DNA of 64,000 nt from JABDPF01 sp037384065 (GTDB lineage Bacteria; Pseudomonadota; Gammaproteobacteria; Xanthomonadales; SZUA-36). The notes below the pieces were generated by a model, which worked only from the letters and a program-made list of their open reading frames with translations, searched no databases and was not told the origin of the DNA. The DNA lies in contig JARROJ010000018.1 of assembly GCA_037384065.1 (NCBI GenBank), forward strand, positions 18,766-82,765, read 5' to 3'. Below, piece after piece: positions 43,774 to 52,057 of the stretch (position 1 is the first letter of the stretch; each line of letters opens with the position of its first letter). Both the position numbers and the translations under genes were made by a program.

Positions 43774-45156
43774 ATGAAGCTGAGCAGCCTGACCGCGCTG
43801 TCGTCCGTGGACGGACGGTACGCGTCGAAGACCGAAGCCCTGCGCCCCATCTGCAGCGAATACGGCCTGATCCAGCGGCGTGTCCGGGTCGAGGCCCACT
43901 GGTTCCAGGCGCTGGCCGCACACCCCGACATTCCGGAGCTGGCGCCGCTGAGCGACACCGCCAACGCCTTCCTCGACAGTCTGGTCGAAGACTTCGACGA
44001 GGCGGCGGCGCGCCGGGTCAAGGACATCGAGGCGGTCACCAACCACGACGTCAAGGCGGTCGAGTACTACCTCAAGGAGCGCTTCGCCGAACTGCCGGAA
44101 CTGGCGGCCGGCGCCGAGTTCCTGCACTTCGCCTGCACCTCGGAAGACATCAACAACCTGGCCTACGCCCTGATGCTGAGGGACGCACGGCAACAGGTCA
44201 TGGCGGACCTGTTCGAGCGCGTCGACCGGGCGCTGACGGACCTGGCGGTGGCCCAGGCGAACCGGCCCATGCTGTCCCGCACCCACGGCCAGACGGCGTC
44301 GCCGACCACGCTGGGCAAGGAGATCGCCAACGTGGTCCAGCGCCTGCGCCGCCAGGTCGCCCTGATCGAACGGCAGGAGTGCCTGGGCAAGATCAACGGC
44401 GCGGTCGGCAATTTCAATGCGCATCTCGCCGCTTACCCGGACCTCGACTGGCCGGCGCTGGCCCGCGAATTCGTCGGCTCCCTGGGACTGACGTGGAACC
44501 CCTATACCACGCAGATCGAGCCGCACGACTGGATGGCCGAACTGTTCCACGCCCTGGCGCGCTACCACACGATCCTCATCGACCTGTGTCGCGACATCTG
44601 GTCCTACATCTCGATCGGCTATTTCCGGCAGAAAACGGTCGAGGGCGAGGTCGGCTCGTCCACCATGCCGCACAAGGTCAACCCGATCGATTTCGAGAAC
44701 GCCGAGGGCAATTTCGGCGTCGCGAACGCCCTGCTCGACCACCTGGCGCACAAGTTGCCGCGCTCGCGCTGGCAGCGGGACCTGACCGATTCGACCGTGC
44801 TGCGCGCAATCGGCACCGCCTACGGCCACTCGCTGGTCGCCCTGCACTCGCTGCTCAAGGGCCTCGGCAAGCTGCAGGTCGACGCCGCGCGCCTGGCGGC
44901 CGATCTCGACGCCAGCTGGGAGGTGCTCGCCGAACCGATCCAGACCGTCATGCGGCGCTATGGCATCGAGAACCCCTACGAACAACTCAAGGCGCTGACA
45001 CGCGGCCGGGTGATCACCGCGGCCGATCTCGCGGCCTTCATCGACGGCCTCGACCTGCCCGCGGAGGCCCTCGACCGCCTGCGCGCGCTGACGCCGGAAA
45101 GCTACACCGGCAACGCCGCGGCGCTGGCCGCCGCACTGGAACGCGACGAGCCGTGA
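43774..45156 (+). CDS. purB: Adenylosuccinate lyase
   Basis: Catalyses two fumarate-releasing steps of purine synthesis (SAICAR to AICAR, adenylosuccinate to AMP). The 460-residue protein starts MKLSSLTALSSVDGRYASK, like E. coli PurB, and has the fumarase/ASL signature GSSTMPHKVNPIDFENAEGN with the catalytic serine, plus the CTSEDINNLAYAL and SRTHGQTASPTTLGKE substrate loops. Its stop overlaps the start of the cupin oxygenase gene (GTGA). Confidence 0.96.
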   Translation: MKLSSLTALSSVDGRYASKTEALRPICSEYGLIQRRVRVEAHWFQALAAHPDIPELAPLSDTANAFLDSLVEDFDEAAARRVKDIEAVTNHDVKAVEYYLKERFAELPELAAGAEFLHFACTSEDINNLAYALMLRDARQQVMADLFERVDRALTDLAVAQANRPMLSRTHGQTASPTTLGKEIANVVQRLRRQVALIERQECLGKINGAVGNFNAHLAAYPDLDWPALAREFVGSLGLTWNPYTTQIEPHDWMAELFHALARYHTILIDLCRDIWSYISIGYFRQKTVEGEVGSSTMPHKVNPIDFENAEGNFGVANALLDHLAHKLPRSRWQRDLTDSTVLRAIGTAYGHSLVALHSLLKGLGKLQVDAARLAADLDASWEVLAEPIQTVMRRYGIENPYEQLKALTRGRVITAADLAAFIDGLDLPAEALDRLRALTPESYTGNAAALAAALERDEP

Positions 45157-46052
45157 ACGCGCCGCTGGGAACGCTGACGGCCGATGCGTTCCTGCAGCGC
45201 TACTGGCAACGCGAAGCGCTGCTGGTCCGCCAGGCTTTTCCCGGCTTCGAACCGGAACTGGATATCGACGACATTGCCGGTCTCGCCTGCGACCCCATGG
45301 CCGAAGCCCGCCTGGTCAGCGGCCGGTTTCCCGCGCACGACTGGCGCGTGCGCTACGGGCCGTTCGGCGAGGACGAACTGGCCGCCCTGCCCGACCGCGA
45401 TTGGACCCTGCTCGTGCAGGACGTCGAAAAGCACTACCCGCCGCTGCGCGCCCTGCTGGACCGCTTCGCCTTCCTGCCGCGCTGGCGTATCGACGACCTG
45501 ATGGTCAGCGTGGCCGCGCCGGGCGGTTCGGTCGGCCCGCACGTCGACCAGTACGACGTGTTTCTGCTGCAGGCGCAGGGCCGTCGACGCTGGCAAATCG
45601 CTGAACGGTTTCCCGGCAATCTGCTCGAAGGCGCCGAACTGAACGTGCTCGAATCGTTCGAAGCGGAACGGGAGTGGGTGCTCGAACCCGGCGACATGCT
45701 GTATCTGCCGCCGGGCGTCGCCCACCACGGCGTGGCGCTGGATACCGGCATGACGTGGTCGATCGGCATGCGCGCGCCAAGCGCCGCTGACGTGTTCCAG
45801 GCCTTCGGTGAATGGCTGGCGGAACGGCATGGCGAGGGCGCTCGGTACACCGACCCGCCGCTGGCCGCCGGCGGCGACGCGAGCCAACTCGATGTGCAGG
45901 CCATCGAACGGTTCCACGACCTGGCCGCAGGTGAACTCGCGGCGAATGGCCCCTTCGCCGAATTCCTCGGCCACTTCCTGTCGCGGTACCGCGGGCGCCG
46001 GCGCCGTGCTGCGGCAGAACCCATGGACCCGGATGCTTTGGATCAGGAGTAA
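45153..46052 (+). CDS. roxA: JmjC/cupin ribosomal oxygenase (RoxA/YcfD-like)
   Basis: A 299-residue Fe(II)/2-oxoglutarate oxygenase of the cupin-4 family. E. coli RoxA hydroxylates an arginine of ribosomal protein L16. Visible here are the iron ligands H130 and D132 (GPHVDQYDVFLLQ), the second histidine at about 191-192 (GVAHHGVALD), the WQIA strand and the characteristic N-terminal EALLVRQAFPGF. It begins at GTG 45153 within the purB stop. The neighbouring purB is common in this family's contexts. Confidence 0.9.
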   Translation: MNAPLGTLTADAFLQRYWQREALLVRQAFPGFEPELDIDDIAGLACDPMAEARLVSGRFPAHDWRVRYGPFGEDELAALPDRDWTLLVQDVEKHYPPLRALLDRFAFLPRWRIDDLMVSVAAPGGSVGPHVDQYDVFLLQAQGRRRWQIAERFPGNLLEGAELNVLESFEAEREWVLEPGDMLYLPPGVAHHGVALDTGMTWSIGMRAPSAADVFQAFGEWLAERHGEGARYTDPPLAAGGDASQLDVQAIERFHDLAAGELAANGPFAEFLGHFLSRYRGRRRRAAAEPMDPDALDQE

Positions 46053-46220
46053 TTCGCAAGCCGCTGTATTTGCTGCAGGAACACGCTATGCTTGTAGCCA
46101 GGAAACGGCCGCCAGCCTGTGCGATCCAAGGCAACTGGCAAGCGGGTCGAAGGCCTTGCGCGAACCCGCGGTGGTCTGCGCCCTGCTGAATGACGGCCAT
46201 CTCTACCTGGAGCGCCAGAC

Positions 46221-47609
46221 ATGAAACAACTGTCACTGCTCGACCTCGTGTTCTTCATGGTCGAATCCGAAGACAGCCCGAAGCACGTGGCCGGACTGAT
46301 GCGCCTGCAAAAGCCCAGGGGCTGCCCTGCGGACTATGTCCCGCGGCTGATCGAGGAAATGAAGCAGTGGGACGAGATCCAGGAACCGTTCAACCTGGTC
46401 ATCAATTTCCTGGGCCTGACCGGCCCGCGCTGGGAGTATTGCCGCGACTTCTCGTTCGACAACCACGTGTTCTATCACCGCCCCAAACGCAGCATGAGCT
46501 GGGAGGAAACCCTGGAACGGGTCGGTCTGCTGCACGAACCGCTGCTCGACCGCAGCAAGCCGCTGTGGGAACTGCACCTGATCGACGGCATCCGCGGCCG
46601 CAAGTTCGCCGCCTACCTCAAACTGCACCATGCCTACGCGGACGGCGTGACGATGACCTCCTGGATGAGCAAGACCCTGGCGACGGAGCCGGCGCGGGAC
46701 AGCTACACGCCGCCGTGGGCGATGGAGCCCGAAGCCCGCCGCGCTCCGGCCTCCGGCGCGCGTGGCCTGACCGCCAGCCTGTTCAAGGCGGCGGCCCTCG
46801 CCCGCAACCAGCTGAAAGCGGCGACCGGTATCGCCAAGATCGCCGCCCAGCAGGCGATCGAACGAACCGGTCTGACCGACGACGCGGTCGCCCTGTATTT
46901 CAACACCGAGCGCGATACCCTGATGACCGGCAGCGCGTCGCCCGGGCGCAACGTCGCCACCGCATCGATCCCGATGGACCGCATCAAGCGTATCGGCAAA
47001 ACCGCCTACGCCACGCTGAACCACGTGGCCCTGTCGTGCATCGACGGCGCCATCCACCGCTACCTGGCCGACCGGGGCATCGTGCTCGACCACCCGATCT
47101 CGATCCAGATGCCGGTCAACCTGCGCGGCAACGGCGACGGCGGCAGCGGCAACAAGATCGGCATCACCCTGGTCGACATGGCCGAACCGACCGACGATCC
47201 CTATCGGCGACTGCGTGAAATCGGCTTCAAGCTGAAGAACGTCAAGTCACAGGTAGCCGGCATCCCCGCCGCGGCCTTTGAACAATTCACCGTGCTCGCG
47301 GCCGGCGCCAGCGAGGTGATCGACATGCTGCGCCTGACCGATTACCTGCCGACCAACGGCCACGCACTGGTCTCCAACGTGCCCGGTCCGCCTGCGACAC
47401 TGTACCTGAACGAATGCAAGGTGGAACGCATGTACCCGGTCAGCACCCTGTCGCCGGGTCTGCGCCTGAACATCACGATGTTCAGCTACGGCGGCATGCT
47501 GCAGTTCGGCCTGGTGTCCACGCGCGACCTGGACGACCTGCAGTCGCTGGCCAACCACATCGTCGACGAATTCGACCACCTCGAAAAGGCAATCATCGAC
47601 CGGTATTGA
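46221..47609 (+). CDS. Wax ester synthase/diacylglycerol acyltransferase (WS/DGAT)
   Basis: A 462-residue O-acyltransferase that makes wax esters or triacylglycerols from acyl-CoA. The catalytic motif HHAYADG (H136, H137, D141, G142) matches HHxxxDG; other family segments are SKPLWELHLIDGI, the PVNLRGNGDGGSGNKIG loop, and SNVPGPPATLYLNECKVERMYPV. It has its own 170-base upstream gap without a clear promoter match. A short inverted repeat follows the stop. It suggests neutral-lipid storage, a trait scattered among marine and hydrocarbon-using gammaproteobacteria. Confidence 0.92.
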   Translation: MKQLSLLDLVFFMVESEDSPKHVAGLMRLQKPRGCPADYVPRLIEEMKQWDEIQEPFNLVINFLGLTGPRWEYCRDFSFDNHVFYHRPKRSMSWEETLERVGLLHEPLLDRSKPLWELHLIDGIRGRKFAAYLKLHHAYADGVTMTSWMSKTLATEPARDSYTPPWAMEPEARRAPASGARGLTASLFKAAALARNQLKAATGIAKIAAQQAIERTGLTDDAVALYFNTERDTLMTGSASPGRNVATASIPMDRIKRIGKTAYATLNHVALSCIDGAIHRYLADRGIVLDHPISIQMPVNLRGNGDGGSGNKIGITLVDMAEPTDDPYRRLREIGFKLKNVKSQVAGIPAAAFEQFTVLAAGASEVIDMLRLTDYLPTNGHALVSNVPGPPATLYLNECKVERMYPVSTLSPGLRLNITMFSYGGMLQFGLVSTRDLDDLQSLANHIVDEFDHLEKAIIDRY

Positions 47610-47614
47610 GTTTT

Positions 47615-47644
47615 TAAGGCCACCGCGACGACGCCATGGCCTTA
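47615..47644. repeat. Inverted repeat following the WS/DGAT gene
   Basis: TAAGGCCA (47615-47622) and TGGCCTTA (47637-47644) form a perfect eight-base stem with a 14-base loop. It begins six bases past the stop codon, but lacks a T-run on the plus side, so it is not a typical terminator. Confidence 0.55.
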
Positions 47645-47668
47645 CATGCACCAAAGGCGGTCGGATAG

Positions 47669-47747
47669 CTGTCGCCGGGGATGTACGGCGACAGGGATGT
47701 CGCCGTCCAAGCGCCACAGGATGTGCTCGAGCGTTCCCCGGCGACAG
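47669..47747. repeat. Nested inverted repeats with CTGTCGCCG core
   Basis: CTGTCGCCG (47669-47677) pairs with CGGCGACAG (47686-47694), loop eight bases. The longer left copy CTGTCGCCGGGGA (47669-47681) also pairs perfectly over 13 bases with TCCCCGGCGACAG (47735-47747). The two pairings are mutually exclusive. Confidence 0.6.
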
Positions 47748-47847
47748 GTATCCGGCCGCCCCGCCACGTTGGACAACTTCGATATCCTCCGACGCAGCCT
47801 TCGGAACAATGTAGCCCGTCCGCCAGGTATGCGATCATCGATTGGCA

Positions 47848-47878
47848 GCAGTCGGGTCTGAAGGCCCTCCCACAGGGG
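47848..47878 (-). repeat. REP-like extragenic palindrome
   Basis: On the minus strand this reads GTGGGAGGGCCTTCAGACCC followed by GAC: a GTGGGAG-type head, then GGGCCTTCAGACCC, a stem with one mismatch. It resembles the repetitive extragenic palindromes of Xanthomonadales and pseudomonads that are spread by RAYT transposases. I see a single copy in this window. Confidence 0.5.
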
Positions 47879-47967
47879 GTCAATGGGGTTGGCAACGCGT
47901 CAAATGCCCACCATGTAAGGGGGTAAGCCGACGCACGCCTGTGATACTGGATAACGGAGCGCTGCGA

Positions 47968-47973
47968 TATAAT
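47968..47973 (+). promoter_or_regulatory. -10 element of the sucA promoter
   Basis: Perfect TATAAT 36 bases before the sucA ATG. The -35 region at 17 bases (TACTGG) is weak. Confidence 0.5.
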
Positions 47974-48009
47974 GACGATCTTTTGCCCCGGGGCACGAAA
48001 CCCTGACGC

Positions 48010-50847
48010 ATGAACAAACCGACGCTTCAACAACTGATTCGCTCTTCGCACCTGTCCGGCCAGAACGCCGCGTTCATCGAGGCCTGGTACGAGGACTGGT
48101 TGGCCGACCCGGACAGCGTTCCGGAACAATGGGCGCGGGCGTTCGCCGCGCTCGCCGGTCGCCGCGAGGACGAACGCGGGCACTTGGCCGTGCAGGAAAA
48201 ATTCCGCCTGCTCGGGCGTCTGCCCGCCAGCGTCGGCGCCACCGAGGCGTCCGAGTCGAAGGAAGCCGCGGTCGTCAAGCTGATCACGGCCTACCGCATT
48301 CGCGGTCACGAGGCCGCCCGGCTGAACCCGCTGGGCGAACCGCACTACGAAACGCCGCCCGACCTGGACCCGGCATTCCACGGACTCGAAGAATCCGATC
48401 TCGATCACGAGTTCGACACGGCCGCGCTGTTCGCACCGGACCGCATGAAATTGCGGGAGATCATCGAACTCTGCCAGCGGGTCTACACCGGCAGCATCGG
48501 CGTCGAGGCGATCCACATTTCCGACACGCGCAAGCGGCGCTGGCTGCAGGAGCGGCTGGAGTCCGGCGGCGGCTATTACGACGTCACCGACGCGGAGCGC
48601 TTGCGCATCCTGGAAATGCTGACCGCGGCCGAGGGACTCGAGAAGTACCTGCACACGCGTTACGTCGGGCAGAAGCGCTTCTCGCTGGAAGGCGGCGACT
48701 CGCTGATTCCGTTGCTGCACGAGACGATGCTGCACGCCGGCTCCCGCGGGGTCGAGGAAGTCGTGATCGGCATGGCGCACCGCGGACGGCTCAACGTGCT
48801 GGTCAACATCATGGGCAAATCGCCGGCGATGCTGTTCGACGAGTTCGAGGGCAACCGCAAGAGCCGCGATCCCCTGCATTCCGGCGACGTGAAATACCAT
48901 CTCGGCTTCGCCTCGGACATGCAGACGCCGGGCGGGCCGCTGCACATGGCGCTGGCCTTCAATCCCTCGCACCTGGAGATCGTCGATCCGGTGGTGCTCG
49001 GCTCCGCGCGCGCCCGCCAGGTCCGGCGCGGCGACGCGGATCACGACAAGGTCATGCCGATCCTGGTCCACGGCGACGCGGCGTTCTCGGGCCAGGGCGT
49101 CGTCATGGAACTGTTCCAGATGTCGGAGACGCGGGGCTTCGGCGTCGGCGGCACGCTGCATATCGTGGTCAACAACCAGGTCGGGTTCACGACCAGCAAT
49201 CCGCTCGACATGCGCTCCACCCTTTACTGCACCACGGTCGCGAAGATGGTTCACGCACCGATCTTCCACGTCAACGCGGACGACCCGGAAGCCGTGCACC
49301 ACGTCATGAAGATCGCCTGCGACTTCCGCCTGCGCTACAAGCGCGACGTCGTCATCGACCTGGTCTGCTACCGCCGCCACGGCCACAACGAGGCCGACGA
49401 ACCGGCCGCGACGCAGCCGTTGATGTACCGCAAGATCCGCAGCATGCCGACGACCCGGCGCAAGTACGCCGACCAATTGATCGAGCGCGGGCTGATCGAC
49501 GCGGCCCGCGTCGACGAAATGATGGACGAATACCGTGCGCATCTCGACCGCGGGGAACAGGTCGCGGACGTCGAGACCGAGCCGCGCACCAACGAGTACG
49601 CGGCCAACTGGCACGATTTCGACCACATCGACGAACCCGCCGAGTGCGATACGCGGGTGCCGCTCGAACGGATCCGGGCGCTGTCGGAGAAACTGACCGC
49701 CCTGCCGGACGACTTCAAGCTGCACAACCGCGTCAAGCGCATCATCGAAGACCGCAAAAAGATGGCGGCCGGCGAACTGCCGCTCGACTGGGGTTTCGCC
49801 GAGACGATGGCGTACGCGACCCTGGTCGAAGAAGGCAACGGCTTGCGCCTGGTCGGCCAGGACTCCGGGCGCGGCACGTTCTTCCACCGCCACGCCGTGC
49901 TGCACAACCAGTCCGACGGCAGCACGCGGACGCCGCTGGAGCACATCAACCCGGACGCCCACGTCACGATCATCGATTCCCTGCTTTCCGAGGAGGCCGT
50001 GCTGGCCTTCGAGTACGGCTATGCGACGGCGGCGCCGCGTACACTGACCATCTGGGAAGCGCAGTTCGGCGACTTCGTCAACGGCGCCCAGGTCGTGATC
50101 GACCAGTTCATCGCGTCCGGCGAAGCCAAGTGGGGCCGGCTGTGCGGCTTGACGTTGTTCCTGCCCCACGGTTACGAGGGCCAGGGCCCGGAGCACTCCA
50201 GCGCGCGCCTGGAACGCTTCATGCAACTCAGCGCCTACCACAACATCCAGGTCTGCGTGCCGTCGACCCCGGGACAGATGTTCCACCTGTTGCGCCGGCA
50301 GATGCTGCAACCGACGCGCAAACCGCTGATCGTCATGACGCCCAAAAGCCTGCTGCGCAGCAAATCCGCAACGTCGGCCCTGGAGATCCTGTCCGAGGGG
50401 CATTTCCAGCGCGTCATCGGCGACCGCGGACCCGGCGACCCCGAGGAAATCCGCCGCGTGGTGTTCTGCTCGGGCAAGGTCTATTACGACCTGGCCGAAA
50501 AACGCGACGCGGAAAACGTCCGCGAGGTCGCGGTGATGCGCGCGGAGCAGCTGTATCCCTTCCCGGAAGAGGAGCTGCGCGGCTTCGTCAACGAATTCCC
50601 GAATGCGACCGAGGTCGTGTGGTGCCAGGAGGAGCCGAAGAACCAGGGCGCCTGGTACCAGATCCGGCATCACCTGCAGAACTGCATCTCGGACCGCCAC
50701 ACATTGAAGTACGTCGGCCGGCCGCGCTCGGCCTCGCCGGCGGTCGGATACCACTCGGAACACCTGAAAGAACAGCAGAAACTGGTGGAGCAGGCCATCC
50801 TGCCCGCCAGCCAGCGAACAGCAACGGAAGACGACGATGACGATTGA
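48010..50847 (+). CDS. sucA: 2-oxoglutarate dehydrogenase E1 component
   Basis: Thiamine-diphosphate enzyme that decarboxylates 2-oxoglutarate and succinylates the E2 lipoyl group in the TCA cycle. The 945-residue protein shows the N-terminal E2-binding segment (FIEAWYEDWLADPDSVPEQW), HRGRLNVLVNIMGK, the ThDP site GDAAFSGQGVVMELFQMS and NNQVGFTTSN, VCYRRHGHNEADEP, and the C-terminal transketolase-like domain (GYEGQGPEHSSARLERF). Its 3' end overlaps sucB by 11 bases. The sucA-sucB-lpdA order, without sucCD, is like that in Xanthomonas. Confidence 0.97.
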   Translation: MNKPTLQQLIRSSHLSGQNAAFIEAWYEDWLADPDSVPEQWARAFAALAGRREDERGHLAVQEKFRLLGRLPASVGATEASESKEAAVVKLITAYRIRGHEAARLNPLGEPHYETPPDLDPAFHGLEESDLDHEFDTAALFAPDRMKLREIIELCQRVYTGSIGVEAIHISDTRKRRWLQERLESGGGYYDVTDAERLRILEMLTAAEGLEKYLHTRYVGQKRFSLEGGDSLIPLLHETMLHAGSRGVEEVVIGMAHRGRLNVLVNIMGKSPAMLFDEFEGNRKSRDPLHSGDVKYHLGFASDMQTPGGPLHMALAFNPSHLEIVDPVVLGSARARQVRRGDADHDKVMPILVHGDAAFSGQGVVMELFQMSETRGFGVGGTLHIVVNNQVGFTTSNPLDMRSTLYCTTVAKMVHAPIFHVNADDPEAVHHVMKIACDFRLRYKRDVVIDLVCYRRHGHNEADEPAATQPLMYRKIRSMPTTRRKYADQLIERGLIDAARVDEMMDEYRAHLDRGEQVADVETEPRTNEYAANWHDFDHIDEPAECDTRVPLERIRALSEKLTALPDDFKLHNRVKRIIEDRKKMAAGELPLDWGFAETMAYATLVEEGNGLRLVGQDSGRGTFFHRHAVLHNQSDGSTRTPLEHINPDAHVTIIDSLLSEEAVLAFEYGYATAAPRTLTIWEAQFGDFVNGAQVVIDQFIASGEAKWGRLCGLTLFLPHGYEGQGPEHSSARLERFMQLSAYHNIQVCVPSTPGQMFHLLRRQMLQPTRKPLIVMTPKSLLRSKSATSALEILSEGHFQRVIGDRGPGDPEEIRRVVFCSGKVYYDLAEKRDAENVREVAVMRAEQLYPFPEEELRGFVNEFPNATEVVWCQEEPKNQGAWYQIRHHLQNCISDRHTLKYVGRPRSASPAVGYHSEHLKEQQKLVEQAILPASQRTATEDDDDD

Positions 50848-52042
50848 AGTAAAGGTACCCGTTCTGCCGGAATCGGTGGAGGATGCGACCATCGCCAGCT
50901 GGCGCAAGAAGGCCGGCGACACGATTCGCCGCGATGAAAACCTGGTCGACCTGGAGACGGACAAGGTGGTTCTCGAGGTCCCGGCGCCCGCCGACGGCAA
51001 GGTGGTCGAATTGCGCGCCGAGGAAGGCGACACCGTCAACAGCGGCGAGGTCATCGCCGTGATCGAGGAGGGCGCGGTCGAAGACGAGGCGGAAGCCGAG
51101 GCGCCGGCGGAAGAAGCCGGGGAACCGGCTGAAAAAACGGAAGCGCCGGCAGCGGACGCACAAGCCGAGCCGAAAGCGCCGGAACCGAAACGCGGCAAAG
51201 AGGCAGACGATACCCGCCCCAGCCCGTCCGCGCGACGCGTGGCGGCGGAGGAGCGCGTGGACACGACCGGCGTCGAGGGCACCGGCCGCGGCGGCCGCGT
51301 CACCAAGGGTGATGTGCTCAAGGCATTGCGCGGTGGTGGCTCGCGGCGCGAGGAACGCGTCAAGATGTCCCGCCTGCGCAGCCGCATCGCCGAGCGCATG
51401 AAGGAAGCGCAGAACACGGCCGCCATCCTGACCACGTTCCAGGAAGTCGATCTGCAGGCCGTGATGGATCTGCGCCGACGCCACCAGGAGGAATTCACGC
51501 GCCGGCACGGCATCAAGCTCGGCCTGATGTCGTTTTTCGTCCGCGCCTGTTGCGACGCACTGCGCAAGTTCCCGGTGGTCAACGCCTCGATCGAGGGCGA
51601 CGAAATCGTCTACCACGACTACCAGGACATCGGCATTGCCGTATCGACCGAGCGCGGCCTGCTGGTGCCGGTCATCCGCAACGCGGAAAACCTGGGCCTG
51701 GCGGAGCTGGAACAGGCCATCGCCGACTACGCCGATAAAGCCCGCGAGGGCAGCATCACGCTGGAGGATCTGCAGGGCGGCACGTTCTCGATCACCAACG
51801 GCGGCGTGTTCGGATCGCTGATGTCGACTCCGCTGCTCAATCCGCCGCAGAGCGCGATCCTGGGCATGCACACCATCAAGCAGCGGCCCGTCGTCGTCGA
51901 TGGCGAAATCGTGGTCCGGCCGATGATGTACCTGGCCCTGAGTTACGACCACCGTATCATCGACGGCAAGGATTCCGTGCAGTTCCTGGTCGCCGTGCGC
52001 GATGCGCTCGAAGACCCGGCCCGCCTCTTGCTGGGCCTGTAA
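50837..52042 (+). CDS. sucB: 2-oxoglutarate dehydrogenase E2 component (dihydrolipoyl succinyltransferase)
   Basis: Core of the 2-oxoglutarate dehydrogenase complex; transfers succinyl from lipoate to CoA. The 401-residue protein has one lipoyl domain (residues 1-78) with the lipoylated K43 in DLETDKVVLEV, an Ala/Glu/Pro-rich linker (about 80-120), the E1/E3-binding domain (about 125-165, PSARRVAAEERVD) and the catalytic domain with H372 and D376 (SYDHRIIDGKDSV). The start overlaps sucA, and lpdA follows after 15 bases. Confidence 0.97.
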   Translation: MTIEVKVPVLPESVEDATIASWRKKAGDTIRRDENLVDLETDKVVLEVPAPADGKVVELRAEEGDTVNSGEVIAVIEEGAVEDEAEAEAPAEEAGEPAEKTEAPAADAQAEPKAPEPKRGKEADDTRPSPSARRVAAEERVDTTGVEGTGRGGRVTKGDVLKALRGGGSRREERVKMSRLRSRIAERMKEAQNTAAILTTFQEVDLQAVMDLRRRHQEEFTRRHGIKLGLMSFFVRACCDALRKFPVVNASIEGDEIVYHDYQDIGIAVSTERGLLVPVIRNAENLGLAELEQAIADYADKAREGSITLEDLQGGTFSITNGGVFGSLMSTPLLNPPQSAILGMHTIKQRPVVVDGEIVVRPMMYLALSYDHRIIDGKDSVQFLVAVRDALEDPARLLLGL

Positions 52043-52057
52043 ACCGAGGTAACCGAG

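Larger units (their letters stand above)
47610..48009. other. 400-base spacer without a recognisable gene
   Basis: Between the WS/DGAT stop and sucA I find no protein I can recognise on either strand; short frames exist but show no family resemblance. The stretch holds several inverted repeats (47615-47644, 47669-47694, 47669-47747), a REP-like palindrome (47848-47878) and the sucA promoter -10. It may contain a structured RNA or the remains of a lost gene. Confidence 0.6.

Noticed and set aside
46053..46220. Sigma-70 promoter for the WS/DGAT gene (TTGCTG and TATGCT)
   Set aside because: The two hexamers are only 11 bases apart, too close for a functional pair.
47614..51582. A 1322-codon open frame on minus, opposite sucA and extending into the spacer
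   Set aside because: Mostly the antisense of sucA. The part in the spacer was examined separately and shows no family resemblance.
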